Source: LMUY01 sp965199095
Lineage (GTDB): Bacteria > Pseudomonadota > Alphaproteobacteria > Acetobacterales > Acetobacteraceae
NCBI GenBank assembly: GCA_965199095.1
Contig: CBDAQM010000006.1
Coordinates: 186,001 to 250,000 of the forward strand
DNA: 64,000 nt
Direction of reading: 5' to 3'
A model generated the notes under the pieces. It worked only from the letters and a program-made list of their open reading frames with translations. It was not told where the DNA came from and ran no database searches. Of this stretch, positions 8,704 through 17,712 are shown piece after piece; positions within the stretch are counted from its first letter, which is position 1; every line of letters begins with the position of its first letter. Position numbers and translations under genes: made by a program.

Positions 8704-9411
8704 CTGTTCATCACGCTGGAAGGCGGTGAGGGCGCCGGCAAATCCACCCAGGCCAGGCGGCTCGCAGGCTGGCTGGCGGCGCAGGGCAGGGCAGTGCTGC
8801 TGACGCGGGAGCCAGGCGGGTCGCCCGGGGCCGAAACCTTGCGCGGCCTGCTGCTCTCCGGCCAGCACGATTGGGCCCCGGACGCTGAAACGCTGCTGCA
8901 CTTTGCCGCACGGGCCGAGCACGTCGCCCGCACGATCCGCCCGGCGCTCGCGGCTGGGATGATCGTGGTGTGCGACCGGTTCTATGATTCGACCATGGCT
9001 TATCAGGGCGACGGCCAAGGGGCTGAGCGGGAGCGCATCGCAACCTTGGCCGGGCTGCTGGGTATCGTGCCGGATCTGACGCTTGTGCTGGATGTTGCCG
9101 AAGCCGTGGCGGCGGAGCGCATGGCGGCGCGGGGCAGGGCGTTGGACCGCTACGACCGCTTGGGGGCAGGATTCCACGCGCGTGTTGCGGCGGGATTCCG
9201 GCGGATCGCGGCCGAGGCCACGGGTCGCTGCCGCCTGGTGGACGCCAATACGGACGCCGACACGGTGTTCGCTGCCCTCATGCAATACGTCTCACTCTCC
9301 CTCTGGGAGAGGGTGCAGCCATCCACGTCGAAAGCAGCGGATCTGGCCGGTCAACCCTCACCCAACCCTCTCCTCGGGGGAGAGGGTTTTGACCGCGGTC
9401 GTGGGACGTGA
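8704..9411 (+). CDS. tmk: Thymidylate kinase, probable CTG start and repeat-encoded C-terminal tail
   Basis: dTMP kinase of dTTP synthesis, about 235 residues. The P-loop is EGGEGAGKSTQ, followed by LTREPGG and the DR(Y/F) motif CDRFYDSTMAYQG. The reading frame is closed upstream by a TGA at 8695-8697 (also the dacA stop), and the only codons before the conserved LFITLEGGEG are CCG, CCG and CTG. The start is therefore most likely the CTG at 8704; the first GTG (8794) would delete the P-loop. After about residue 198 the last 40 or so residues are encoded by a dispersed palindromic repeat (9291-9392). The stop overlaps the holB start (GTGA). Confidence 0.88.
   Translation: MFITLEGGEGAGKSTQARRLAGWLAAQGRAVLLTREPGGSPGAETLRGLLLSGQHDWAPDAETLLHFAARAEHVARTIRPALAAGMIVVCDRFYDSTMAYQGDGQGAERERIATLAGLLGIVPDLTLVLDVAEAVAAERMAARGRALDRYDRLGAGFHARVAAGFRRIAAEATGRCRLVDANTDADTVFAALMQYVSLSLWERVQPSTSKAADLAGQPSPNPLLGGEGFDRGRGT
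9291..9392. repeat. Dispersed palindromic repeat (CCCTCTGGGAGAGGG type) inside the tmk 3' end
   Basis: Contains CTCCCTCTGGGAGAGGGTG and, inverted, ACCCTCACCCAACCCTCTCC followed by GAGAGGG. Pairing of the CCCTCTCC and GAGAGGG arms would give stem-loops. The same sequence type occurs at 50040-50115. Repeats of this composition are widespread between genes in high-GC proteobacteria. This copy is unusual in being translated as the C-terminus of thymidylate kinase. Confidence 0.75.
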
Positions 9412-10400
9412 CGTTGCTCGAGCCGCGGGAGAACCCGCTGTTCTTCGGCCATGCGGCGGCGGAGGCACAGATCCTGGAGGCGATCCGGAGCGGCCGGATG
9501 CATCACGCCTGGCTGCTGACCGGACCGCCAGGGGTCGGAAAGGCGACGCTGGCCTTCCGCTTTGCCCGGTGCTTGCTTGGCGGGGGTGACTCGCTCGCCC
9601 TCGACCCCGCCAGCCCGGTGTTCCGCCGCATCGCCATCGGCAGCCATGCCGACCTGCTGACGGTGGAGCGGGAATGGGACGAGAAGAAAGCCCGGCTGCG
9701 CGGCGACATCGTCGTGGATGACGTGCGTGCCGTGTCCGCGTTCCTGCGCCTGACGCCGGCGGAGGGCGGCTGGCGCGTGGTGGTGATCGACGGCGCGGAG
9801 CACATGAACCGCAACGCCGCCAACGCCTTGCTGAAGATGCTGGAGGAGCCGCCGCCCCGCGCCGTACTGCTGCTGACGTCGGCGGCGCCGGGCAGGCTGC
9901 TGCCGACCATTCGCAGCCGCTGCCGCCGCCTGGGCCTGCAGCCGCTCGCAGCGCCCGACATGCAGGCGGCGTTGGCCGAGTACCTGCCGGAAACGCCGGC
10001 GGAGGAGCGGGCTAGCCTGGCCAATTTGGCCGCCGGTTCGCCCGGCCGCGCCGTGCTGCTGGCGGACGAGAAGGGGCTGCAACTTGCCACCCTGGCGGCG
10101 GAGGTGCTGGATCGGGTTCCCAAGCTGCCCAAACTCCGCGCCTTCGCGATTGCCGAACAGCTTGGCGGCCGCGCGGAGGACCGGTTCAGCCCGTTCATGA
10201 CCCTGCTGCGGGATGCGTTGTCGGACACCGTCCGCCGGGCTGCCCGGGGCACGCCGGAGCGGCTGGCCGAGCTGCGTCCCCTATCCGACTGGGTCGAAGT
10301 ATGGCAGTCGCTGAGCCATATCCAGGCCGAGACGGAGCGCCTGAACCTGGACCGGCGCCAGGCGCTGCTGTCTTCGATCGCATTGTTGAACGGGCCATGA
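9408..10400 (+). CDS. holB: DNA polymerase III subunit delta'
   Basis: Clamp-loader subunit of 330 residues, AAA+ fold. The start is GTG 9408, overlapping the tmk stop. Walker A is GPPGVGKAT near residue 44. The stretch VVVIDGAEHMNRNAANALLKMLEEPP and the sensor-1 region LLTSAAPGRLLPTIRSRC are typical of HolB. No zinc-binding cysteine cluster is evident between Walker A and B, which is usual for delta' in this group. The stop overlaps metG (ATGA). Confidence 0.93.
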   Translation: MTLLEPRENPLFFGHAAAEAQILEAIRSGRMHHAWLLTGPPGVGKATLAFRFARCLLGGGDSLALDPASPVFRRIAIGSHADLLTVEREWDEKKARLRGDIVVDDVRAVSAFLRLTPAEGGWRVVVIDGAEHMNRNAANALLKMLEEPPPRAVLLLTSAAPGRLLPTIRSRCRRLGLQPLAAPDMQAALAEYLPETPAEERASLANLAAGSPGRAVLLADEKGLQLATLAAEVLDRVPKLPKLRAFAIAEQLGGRAEDRFSPFMTLLRDALSDTVRRAARGTPERLAELRPLSDWVEVWQSLSHIQAETERLNLDRRQALLSSIALLNGP

Positions 10401-11932
10401 GCGACAGTTTCTACATCACCACGCCGATCTACTACGTGAACGGGGCGCCGCATATCGGCCATGCCTACACCTCCATCGCGGCGGACGTGCTGGCGCGCTG
10501 GATGCGGCTGGCGGGCAAGACGGTGTTCTTCCTCACCGGCACCGACGAGCATGGGCAGAAGGTCGCCCAGGCCGCCGCGGCCGCCGGGCAGGATCCGCAG
10601 CAATTCGTCGATGGCCTGGCCGCCGAGTTCCGCGACATGGCGGCGCGGATGAATATCTCGAACGACGACTTTATCCGCACCACGGAGGACCGGCACAAAC
10701 GCGGCTGCGCTGCGCTGTGGCAGGTGCTGGCGGAGCGCGGCGAAATCTACCTCGGCCACTACGAAGGCTGGTACGCGCTGCGCGACGAGGCGTTTTATGC
10801 CGAGGACGAGATCCTCACCCGGCCGGATGGCACCAAGGTGTCCCCGTTCGGCGCCCCGGTGGAGTGGGTGAAGGAACCCAACTACCTGTTCCGCATGTCC
10901 GCCTGGGGTGACCGGCTGCTGGCGTTCTATGAGGCGAATCCCGACTTCCTCGGCCCGCTTTCCACGCGCAACGAGGTCATCAGCTTCGTGCGGTCGGGGA
11001 TGACGGACCTGTCGGTCAGCCGCGCCACGCTGCGCTGGGGCGTGCCGGTGCCGGGCGACCCGGAGCAGGTGATGTATGTTTGGGTCGACGCGCTGGCCAA
11101 TTACATCACGGCGCTCGGCTATCCGGATCTGTCGGCGGAGCGCTGGGCGTTCTGGCCGGCGAACCTCCATTTCGTGGGCAAGGACATCGCGCGGTTTCAT
11201 GCCGTGATCTGGCCGGCCCTGCTGATGGCGGCGGGTTTGCCGGTGCCGCGGCGGGTCTACGCCAACGGTTGGTGGACCGTCGAGGGCGAGAAGATGAGCA
11301 AGTCGGTCGGCAACGTCATCGACCCGCGCGGTTTGGCCGACGAGTTCGGGCTGGACGTACTGCGCTATTTCCTGTTGCGCGAGATGCCCTTCGGCAACGA
11401 CGGGGACTTCAATCGGCGCGCCTTGATAAGCCGCATGAACAGTGAGTTGGCGAACGATCTTGGCAACCTGGCGCAACGGTCCCTGACGCAAATCGCCCGC
11501 AATTGCGACGGTCGGCTGCCAGACCGCGGTCCCGCAACCGAGGAGGATGCGGAGCTGCTGGCGCAGGCCGCCGCACTCCCCGGCCTGATGCAGCCCAAGC
11601 TGTTGCGCCAGGCCTATGGCGAGGCGCTGGACGACGCCTGGCGCGTGGTCCGCGCGGCGAACGCCTATATCGACCGGCAGGCGCCCTGGGCGCTGCGGAA
11701 GACCGACATGACCCGCATGGCGTCGGTGTTGCGGGTGATGGCCGACACGTTACGCCCCATTGCGACCGTGTTGCAGCCGTTCATGCCGGACAGCATGGCC
11801 GCGATGCTGGACCAGTTGGGCGTGCCGGTGGACGCACGAAGCCTGGCTGCGCTGGCGACGCCTTTGGCGGCGGGCATCGCACTCCCGGCGCCGCAAGGTA
11901 TCTTCCCACGCTACACCGGCGATGCCGCGTAA
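10397..11932 (+). CDS. metG: Methionyl-tRNA synthetase
   Basis: Class I synthetase of 511 residues charging tRNA-Met. The HIGH motif reads PHIGHAYTS near residue 19; the KMSKS motif is EKMSKSVGN near residue 300; TGTDEHGQKV is the usual connective segment. No four-cysteine zinc knuckle is seen in the connective peptide, and the C-terminal EMAP-like tRNA-binding domain is absent, so this is the short metG form. I chose the ATG at 10397 because it overlaps the holB stop and starts directly before the conserved YITTPIYYVN. Confidence 0.96.
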   Translation: MSDSFYITTPIYYVNGAPHIGHAYTSIAADVLARWMRLAGKTVFFLTGTDEHGQKVAQAAAAAGQDPQQFVDGLAAEFRDMAARMNISNDDFIRTTEDRHKRGCAALWQVLAERGEIYLGHYEGWYALRDEAFYAEDEILTRPDGTKVSPFGAPVEWVKEPNYLFRMSAWGDRLLAFYEANPDFLGPLSTRNEVISFVRSGMTDLSVSRATLRWGVPVPGDPEQVMYVWVDALANYITALGYPDLSAERWAFWPANLHFVGKDIARFHAVIWPALLMAAGLPVPRRVYANGWWTVEGEKMSKSVGNVIDPRGLADEFGLDVLRYFLLREMPFGNDGDFNRRALISRMNSELANDLGNLAQRSLTQIARNCDGRLPDRGPATEEDAELLAQAAALPGLMQPKLLRQAYGEALDDAWRVVRAANAYIDRQAPWALRKTDMTRMASVLRVMADTLRPIATVLQPFMPDSMAAMLDQLGVPVDARSLAALATPLAAGIALPAPQGIFPRYTGDAA

Positions 11933-11933
11933 C

Positions 11934-12704
11934 ATGCTGATCGACTCGCATTGTCACCTTGACTACTTCACGGCGGAGTTGGACGCGGTCCTGGAACGGG
12001 CCGCCGCGGCCGGGGTGGGCGAGCTGGTCACCATCGGGACGACGCTTGAACAGTCACTCGCCATCCGAAGCCTTGCCGAAGCGCATGCGACCGTGTGGTG
12101 CACGGTCGGCGTGCATCCGCAAAGCGCGGCCAAGGCGCCAGTGCCGACACCGCACGCGCTGGCCGCGATGGCGGACCATGCCAAGGTGATTGGGATTGGC
12201 GAGTCCGGGCTAGATTATTTCTACGACACGGCGCCCAAGGACGTGCAGCAGGACTCGTTCCGCGCCCATATCCGGGCGGCGCGCTTGGCTGATATACCGC
12301 TCTGCATTCATGCCCGGGCTGCTGACGACGATATCGCGGCGATCTTGCGGGAAGAGCGGGAGGAGGGGGGATCATTCGACTTCCTGCTGCACTGCTTCTC
12401 CTCCGGTCGTGCCCTGGCGGAGGCCGCGCTGGCGATGGGCGGTTACGTCAGCTTCTCCGGCATCCTGACCTTTCCAAAATCGACTGAGAACAGGGACATC
12501 GCGCGCGATGTTCCACTCGATCGGCTGCTGGTGGAGACCGATGCGCCCTACCTTGCCCCGGTGCCGTTCCGCGGCAAGCGCAACGAACCGTCCTACGTGG
12601 CGAAAACGGCCGCCGTCCTGGCGGAACTGCGCGGGATGACGCCGGACGCGCTGGCCCTGCAGACGACGGCCAATTTCCGCCGCCTGTTCCGTCGCGCGGC
12701 CTGA
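11934..12704 (+). CDS. tatD: TatD-family metal-dependent hydrolase
   Basis: TIM-barrel metallohydrolase of about 256 residues; family members are 3'-5' exonucleases or deoxyribonucleases. Metal ligands are visible in order: HCHLD, GIGESGLDY, CIHAR, LLHCFSS and ETDAPYL. The ATG at 11934 places the first HxH at the usual position; an in-frame ATG at 11922 would overlap the metG end. The stop overlaps the next start (TGATG). Directly following metG is its common position in bacteria. Confidence 0.92.
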   Translation: MLIDSHCHLDYFTAELDAVLERAAAAGVGELVTIGTTLEQSLAIRSLAEAHATVWCTVGVHPQSAAKAPVPTPHALAAMADHAKVIGIGESGLDYFYDTAPKDVQQDSFRAHIRAARLADIPLCIHARAADDDIAAILREEREEGGSFDFLLHCFSSGRALAEAALAMGGYVSFSGILTFPKSTENRDIARDVPLDRLLVETDAPYLAPVPFRGKRNEPSYVAKTAAVLAELRGMTPDALALQTTANFRRLFRRAA

Positions 12705-13495
12705 TGCGGGTCACGGTCCTGGGCTGCGGCGGCTCCGCCGGTGTGCCGCAACTTGGCGGCGCGGATGGCCACGGCGATTGGGGCGCTTGCGACCCGGCGG
12801 AGCCGCGGAACCGACGCACGCGCTCGTCCATCGTGGTGGAGAGCGCGGCTCGGCGTCGTCTTCTGGTGGATACCGGGCCGGACATGCGGACCCAGTTGCT
12901 GGCCGCGGGCGTGCCGCGGGTGGACGCGGTGCTGTTCACCCATAGCCACGCCGACCACATCACCGGGCTAGACGATGTCCGCATCTTGAACCGGATCGCC
13001 AACACGCCGCTGCCGGCCTTCGCGACAGATGATACGCTGCGAGACCTTGAGCGCCGGTTCGAATACGCTTTCCTCCCGTGGCAGCCGCCGGGTTTTTTCC
13101 GGCCTGTCATGGTGCCGCAGCGCTTCGAATACGGCGACCGGCTGACGATCGCGGGCATGGAGGTCCAGGTGTTCGAACAGGACCACCGTGTGATGAAGAC
13201 CACCGGCCTGCGCATCGGCGCCTTCGGCTACTCGACGGATGTAGTCAACCTGAACGACGCCGCGTTCGACATCCTCCATGGCGTCGACACCTGGCTGGTT
13301 GGCTGCTTCCAACGCGCAGCGCACAGCACGCACGCCAATGTCGATCGCGTCATCGAATGGTCCGGCCGCGTCGGCGCCCGGCGGACGATCTTGACCCATA
13401 TGGGCCCGGACTTGGACTGGGCCTGGCTGCTGCGCCGGCTGCCAGCCGGCATCGAGCCGGCGGTGGATGGGATGGTGCTGTCGATCCCGGACTAG
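12704..13495 (+). CDS. MBL-fold metallo-hydrolase (PhnP-like)
   Basis: Metallo-beta-lactamase-fold phosphodiesterase-like protein of 263 residues. The N-terminus MRVTVLGCGGSAGVPQLGG and the metal motif HSHADHITGLDD are characteristic of the PhnP-like subgroup. Later ligands are probably in EQDHRVMKT and the near C-terminal LTHMGPDLD. It is the last gene of the operon that begins at 4602. The specific substrate is unknown; some alphaproteobacterial homologues sit in this same metG-tatD-MBL order. Confidence 0.9.
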   Translation: MRVTVLGCGGSAGVPQLGGADGHGDWGACDPAEPRNRRTRSSIVVESAARRRLLVDTGPDMRTQLLAAGVPRVDAVLFTHSHADHITGLDDVRILNRIANTPLPAFATDDTLRDLERRFEYAFLPWQPPGFFRPVMVPQRFEYGDRLTIAGMEVQVFEQDHRVMKTTGLRIGAFGYSTDVVNLNDAAFDILHGVDTWLVGCFQRAAHSTHANVDRVIEWSGRVGARRTILTHMGPDLDWAWLLRRLPAGIEPAVDGMVLSIPD

Positions 13496-13587
13496 CACGA
13501 CCTGGCGGCCGACTTTCCATAATATGCATTATGCGACTTTGTTGTGCGTCGTTCGTCATCACCGTCCTGAGCATGGCTCGCTAGCCC

Positions 13588-14538
13588 TCATTCAGTCGCC
13601 ACCCGTTCGGCAAAGTGGCAGGCCACCAGCCGATGCTCCACCGCACGCAACGTGGGTCGTTCGCTGATGCAGCGCTCGGCGGCATAGGGGCAGCGGCTGG
13701 CGAAGGCGCAGCCGATGGGTGGATCGAGGGGCGATGGCAGTTCGCCCTGTACTGGCGCCACCACCCGCCGACGCGCCGGGTCCACGAACGGCGTGGCGGA
13801 CAGCAGCATCCGCGTGTACGGATGCAAGGGCCGGTCCAGCACCTCGGCGCGCGGCCCCTGCTCCGCCGGGCGGCCGCAATACATCACCAGCACGTCGCGC
13901 GCCATGTGGCGCACCACGGCGATGTCGTGGCTGATGAACAGGTAGGCGATGCCCAACTCGTCCTGCAAATCCCGCATCAGGTTCAGCACCTGCGCCTGCA
14001 CCGACACGTCCAGCGCGCTGACCGGCTCATCCGCCGTCACCACCGCCGGGCGCAGCATCAGGGCGCGGGCGATGGCGACGCGCTGGCGCTGGCCGCCGCT
14101 GAACATATGGGGGTAGCGGTCGAACGCCTCCGGCCGCAGACCCACCCGGTCCAGCATGGCGCGGGCCGCCGCCACCCGGTCCCGCCGGCTGCCGCGGCGA
14201 TTGATGGTCAGCGGTTCAACCAGGATGGCGCCGATGGTGCGGCGCGGGTTCAACGACGCATAGGGGTTTTGGAACACCATCTGGTTCTGCAATTGCAGCG
14301 ACCGGTCCGCCGCCGCGGGCTTGCCGGCGATGGCGATCGTTCCGGCGGTCGGCGGCTCCATCAGCGTGCAGAGCCGGGCGAGCGTGGATTTGCCACAGCC
14401 GGACTCGCCCACCACGGCCAGCGTGCTGCCGGCCTCCAGCCGGAACGACACGCCATCCACGGCCTTCAGCAAGCCCCGCCCGCCGACCCGGTAATGCCGC
14501 GTGACGTTGTCTGCGGCCAGCACCGTCACGCCGGCCAT
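13588..14538 (-). CDS. Dipeptide/oligopeptide ABC transporter ATP-binding protein (DppF/OppF)
   Basis: ATPase of about 316 residues. Walker A GESGCGKST, signature FSGGQRQRVAIARAL, Walker B VVTADEPVSALD and the C-terminal oligo_HPY region with the cysteine pattern CAFASRCPYAAERC (possible Fe-S or metal site) are all present. The ATG at 14538 lies inside the last codons of dppD, a 13-base overlap. With dppD it would power import of peptides or related substrates, but the outer permease and binding protein are not here. Confidence 0.9.
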   Translation of the reverse strand: MAGVTVLAADNVTRHYRVGGRGLLKAVDGVSFRLEAGSTLAVVGESGCGKSTLARLCTLMEPPTAGTIAIAGKPAAADRSLQLQNQMVFQNPYASLNPRRTIGAILVEPLTINRRGSRRDRVAAARAMLDRVGLRPEAFDRYPHMFSGGQRQRVAIARALMLRPAVVTADEPVSALDVSVQAQVLNLMRDLQDELGIAYLFISHDIAVVRHMARDVLVMYCGRPAEQGPRAEVLDRPLHPYTRMLLSATPFVDPARRRVVAPVQGELPSPLDPPIGCAFASRCPYAAERCISERPTLRAVEHRLVACHFAERVATE

Positions 14539-15518
14539 CCCGTGGGCCGCCCGGCGTCGTCCAATGGATAATGACACCGCACCTTCGCATCGAAGGCCGG
14601 CTGCAACGCCGGGCGCTGACGCTCGCATGCCTCCGTGCGGAAGGCGCAGCGGGGCGCGAACAGGCAGCCCGCCGGGCGGTCATCGATGCCGGGCACGACG
14701 CCTGGGATGGTCGGCAGGCGCGGCTTGCCCTCCGCGCGTTCCGGCAGTGCGTCCAGCAAGGCGGCCGTGTAGGGATGGCGCGGGTGGGCGAACAGCGCCT
14801 CGGCCGCCTGCTCCTCCATCACCTGGCCGGCGTACATCACCTGCACGCGCTGCGCGGTCTGCGCGACCACGCCCATGTCATGCGTGATCAGCACCAGGCC
14901 CATGCCACGGTCCCGCTGCAATCCCACCAGCAGGTCGAGCACGCCTTTCTGCACCGTGACGTCCAAGGCCGTGGTCGGCTCGTCGGCGATCAGCAGCGCC
15001 GGGTTGCAGGCGATCGCCATGGCGATCATCACGCGCTGGTTCAGCCCGCCGGACAGTTGATGCGGGAAGGATCGCAGCCGCTGCTCCGGCGCCGGGATGC
15101 CGACCTGCGCCAACAACGCCAGCACGCGGCTGCGGACTTGGCCGCGCGGCACCGTGCCGTGGACGCGCAACGCTTCCCCGATCTGCCAGCCCACGGGGTA
15201 GCACGGGTTCAACGAGGACGTCGGTTCCTGGAACACCATCGCCACGTCGCGGCCGATCAGGCGCCGCCGGGCGCGGGGCGACAGGGTGCGGAGGTCGGCG
15301 CCGCGAAAGGCGACCGCGGTCGCCGTGACGCGCCCGGTCGGCGGCAGCAAGCCCATCACGGCCAGCATCGACACGCTCTTGCCGGATCCGGATTCGCCGA
15401 CGACGCACAGCACCTCCCCCTCTGCGACCGTCAGGTTGAGCGAGTCGACGGCGTTGAACCGCCCGGCCGCCGTGTCGAACGCGACGGAGAGGTCCTGCAC
15501 GTCCAGCAGCGCGGTCAC
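14526..15518 (-). CDS. Dipeptide/oligopeptide ABC transporter ATP-binding protein (DppD/OppD)
   Basis: ATPase of about 330 residues beginning with GTG at 15518 (VTALLDVQDLSVAFD), which overlaps the dppC stop (GTGA). Walker A GESGSGKSVS, signature LSGGLNQRVMIAMA, Walker B LLIADEPTTALDV and C-terminal CLFAPRCAFRTEAC are present. Upstream sequence in this frame codes for no conserved residues and belongs to dppC in another frame. Confidence 0.9.
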   Translation of the reverse strand: MTALLDVQDLSVAFDTAAGRFNAVDSLNLTVAEGEVLCVVGESGSGKSVSMLAVMGLLPPTGRVTATAVAFRGADLRTLSPRARRRLIGRDVAMVFQEPTSSLNPCYPVGWQIGEALRVHGTVPRGQVRSRVLALLAQVGIPAPEQRLRSFPHQLSGGLNQRVMIAMAIACNPALLIADEPTTALDVTVQKGVLDLLVGLQRDRGMGLVLITHDMGVVAQTAQRVQVMYAGQVMEEQAAEALFAHPRHPYTAALLDALPERAEGKPRLPTIPGVVPGIDDRPAGCLFAPRCAFRTEACERQRPALQPAFDAKVRCHYPLDDAGRPTGWPA

Positions 15519-16384
15519 CGGCGCAGCTTCGGGTCGAGCGCATCGCGCAGCCCGTCCCCCAGCAGGTTGAACGCCATGACCGTGACGAGGATCGACAGGC
15601 CCGGGAAGGTCAGCAGCCACCAGGCCCGCTGGTAGAACTGCAGCGCATCGGCCAGCATCGTGCCCCATTCCGGCGTCGGCGGCTGCGCGCCGAGGCCGAG
15701 GAAGCCCAACGCCGCCGCGTCCAGGATGGCGGAGGAAAAGCCGAGCGTCGCCTGCACGATCAGCGGCGCCAGGCAGTTGGGCAGCACCACCAGCAGCATG
15801 AGGCGCACCACCCCTGCCCCGGCGGACCGGGTCGCGACGACATACTCCCGCGCCAGTTCCCCCAACGCCGCGGCGCGTGACAGCCGCACATAGGCGGGCA
15901 GCAGCACGACGGCGACCGCCAGCATCGCGTTGGTGAGGCCGGGCCCCAGGATGGCCACCACGACGATGGCCAGCAGCAAGGACGGAAACACCAGCAGTAC
16001 GTCCATCAGGCGCATGATGACGATGTCGGCCAGGCCGCCGGCGAATGCGGCGGTCAGCCCCAGCAGCGTGCCCAGTGAGAGCGACAGCGCCACGACGACG
16101 GCGCCGATCAGCAGCGACAGGCGGGCGCCGTAGATCAGCCGCGTCAGCACATCGCGCCCCAGGCTGTCGGTGCCGAGTGGGAAGGTGATCTGCTGGAACG
16201 GCGGCGCCAGGAACGATTCGCGGAATTGCTCTGCCGGACCATGCGGCGCGACCAGGGGGGCGGCGGCGGCCAGGCCGACGAGGACCAGCATCACCATCAA
16301 TCCCGCGACCGCGCCCGGGTGTTCCAACAGGCGCCGCACCAGCGCCATGCGGGGCGGGGGGCGCCCGACGATGGCAGGGCTCAA
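15515..16384 (-). CDS. Dipeptide/oligopeptide ABC transporter permease (DppC/OppC)
   Basis: Inner-membrane permease of up to 289 residues. After a first helix (GLMVMLVLVGLAAAAPLVAP) comes the conserved FPLGTDSLGRDVLTRLIYGARLSL, and later the ATPase-contact region LGELAREYVVATRSAGAG. The start is uncertain: TTG 16384 or ATG 16348. The gene lies 25 bases after an acyltransferase gene rather than after dppB, so its usual partner permease is missing from this location. Confidence 0.88.
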   Translation of the reverse strand: MSPAIVGRPPPRMALVRRLLEHPGAVAGLMVMLVLVGLAAAAPLVAPHGPAEQFRESFLAPPFQQITFPLGTDSLGRDVLTRLIYGARLSLLIGAVVVALSLSLGTLLGLTAAFAGGLADIVIMRLMDVLLVFPSLLLAIVVVAILGPGLTNAMLAVAVVLLPAYVRLSRAAALGELAREYVVATRSAGAGVVRLMLLVVLPNCLAPLIVQATLGFSSAILDAAALGFLGLGAQPPTPEWGTMLADALQFYQRAWWLLTFPGLSILVTVMAFNLLGDGLRDALDPKLRR

Positions 16385-16409
16385 GCCGGGAAAGCCACCA
16401 CGCGCGGCG

Positions 16410-17582
16410 TCAAACTCCGACCGTCTTCGGCCGCGGCTCCCGCAGGATGTGCTTGCGCAGGCTGAGCGCGGGCTTCTCGATGTAGTCCCAGGACAATGTC
16501 GAGAATACCGCGGTGAGCACCAGGACGACGGGGAAGATCACGAGGAAGCACAGGATGCGCGAAATACCGGTCATGTGGGGCAATGCCAGGTAGATGACCG
16601 CCTGGGTGATCGGGAAACCGTAGAGGTAAATCCCGTATGACATGTCCTTCTTCAGAAGCCGATCGAACAGCGGGAAGCTCTGCATGCCGATCCAAACCAT
16701 GCAGTAGGTCAGGCACAACCCGCTCAAAGCGCCGAGTTGGTCCAGCAAGGTCAACACGTAATATCCGCCGGCGGCGACCAGGAACAGCCATGGATTGAGC
16801 GGGATCCAAGCCGCGTTGATGTAGAACAGCACGCCGAAGAAGAACATCATGACGATGAACCACTCGGTGAAGTGCGTGGTGTCCTGGCGGATGGAAAACA
16901 GCACCGGATCGTAGAAACTGAGCAGGATCGCCACCGCGGCGGCGGCGAAGATGGCGATCGTGAGCCGCTTGCGGTGCAGCAGCACGCCGGTGACCATCAT
17001 GCAGAGCATGAAGAAGTAGCACCAGAACTCCGCCGGCAACGTCCACAGATTGGCGTTGACCATCTTGGGCCACGGATTGTCCACGAACACGCCGGGCAGT
17101 TCGAAGGTGACATGGCCGACGATGTTGCCGAAGTATCGGAAGAACTGGGTGTCGCCGAAATACTGCCCGAGCGACAAATGCGTGAATAGCGGCCCGAAGA
17201 CCAGCGCGGACAACGTCACCTCAACCGTCAAGGCGGGTGCGATCCGCAAGGCGCGGTTGGCGAAGAACACCTTGATGCTGGGATTGCGCAGTGCGCTTGC
17301 CACGACAAGGAAGCCGCTCAGCGCGAAGAACATGCCGACCAATGCATACAAGCCGGGCCGCAGCAGCTCGACGACCAATTGCCCGCGGGTCAGCTTCAGC
17401 ACTGCTGTGCCGGTGAAGGCCACGCCTTTCTCGTAGCTATCCCCGGATCCGGTGCCGAACACCGCGACCCGGCAGTGATGCGCCAGAATGACCACGGACA
17501 ACAGATGCCTGAGCATGTGAAAGCCGGGGCCGATGCCGCGGCATGCCTTCAACGCGTCCTCGAGTGTCCTCGGCCTCGTCAC
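16410..17582 (-). CDS. Acyltransferase-3 (OafA/YrhL-like) membrane protein
   Basis: Integral membrane O-acyltransferase of 390 residues with about ten hydrophobic segments. An early histidine pair (VVILAHHCRV) matches the family's conserved His, and FANRALRIAPAL matches the (R/K)xxxxR-type motif after the second helix. Such enzymes acetylate or succinylate cell-surface glycans and lipids. It sits between a nitroreductase and dppC on the same strand. The proximity to the rkp-like locus 1-2 kb away makes surface-polysaccharide modification plausible, but this is inference. Confidence 0.85.
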   Translation of the reverse strand: MTRPRTLEDALKACRGIGPGFHMLRHLLSVVILAHHCRVAVFGTGSGDSYEKGVAFTGTAVLKLTRGQLVVELLRPGLYALVGMFFALSGFLVVASALRNPSIKVFFANRALRIAPALTVEVTLSALVFGPLFTHLSLGQYFGDTQFFRYFGNIVGHVTFELPGVFVDNPWPKMVNANLWTLPAEFWCYFFMLCMMVTGVLLHRKRLTIAIFAAAAVAILLSFYDPVLFSIRQDTTHFTEWFIVMMFFFGVLFYINAAWIPLNPWLFLVAAGGYYVLTLLDQLGALSGLCLTYCMVWIGMQSFPLFDRLLKKDMSYGIYLYGFPITQAVIYLALPHMTGISRILCFLVIFPVVLVLTAVFSTLSWDYIEKPALSLRKHILREPRPKTVGV

Positions 17583-17712
17583 CTGCGGCTCCTTATCGAA
17601 GTGGAGGCTGCTGCGCTCTTCCGTGACCAGGAAGCATCACGTTTCTGTTGCGAAAGACACTAAATTCCTGCACGCCATCCAAATTCTATGCGGGCTGATG
17701 CCGGGATACCCT

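Noticed and set aside
7420..11491. Long minus-strand frames (621 and 662 codons) across dacA, tmk, holB and metG
   Set aside because: They contain no recognisable domain and lie antisense to well-supported genes; their composition (many Arg, Ala, Gln, His) is typical of shadow frames.
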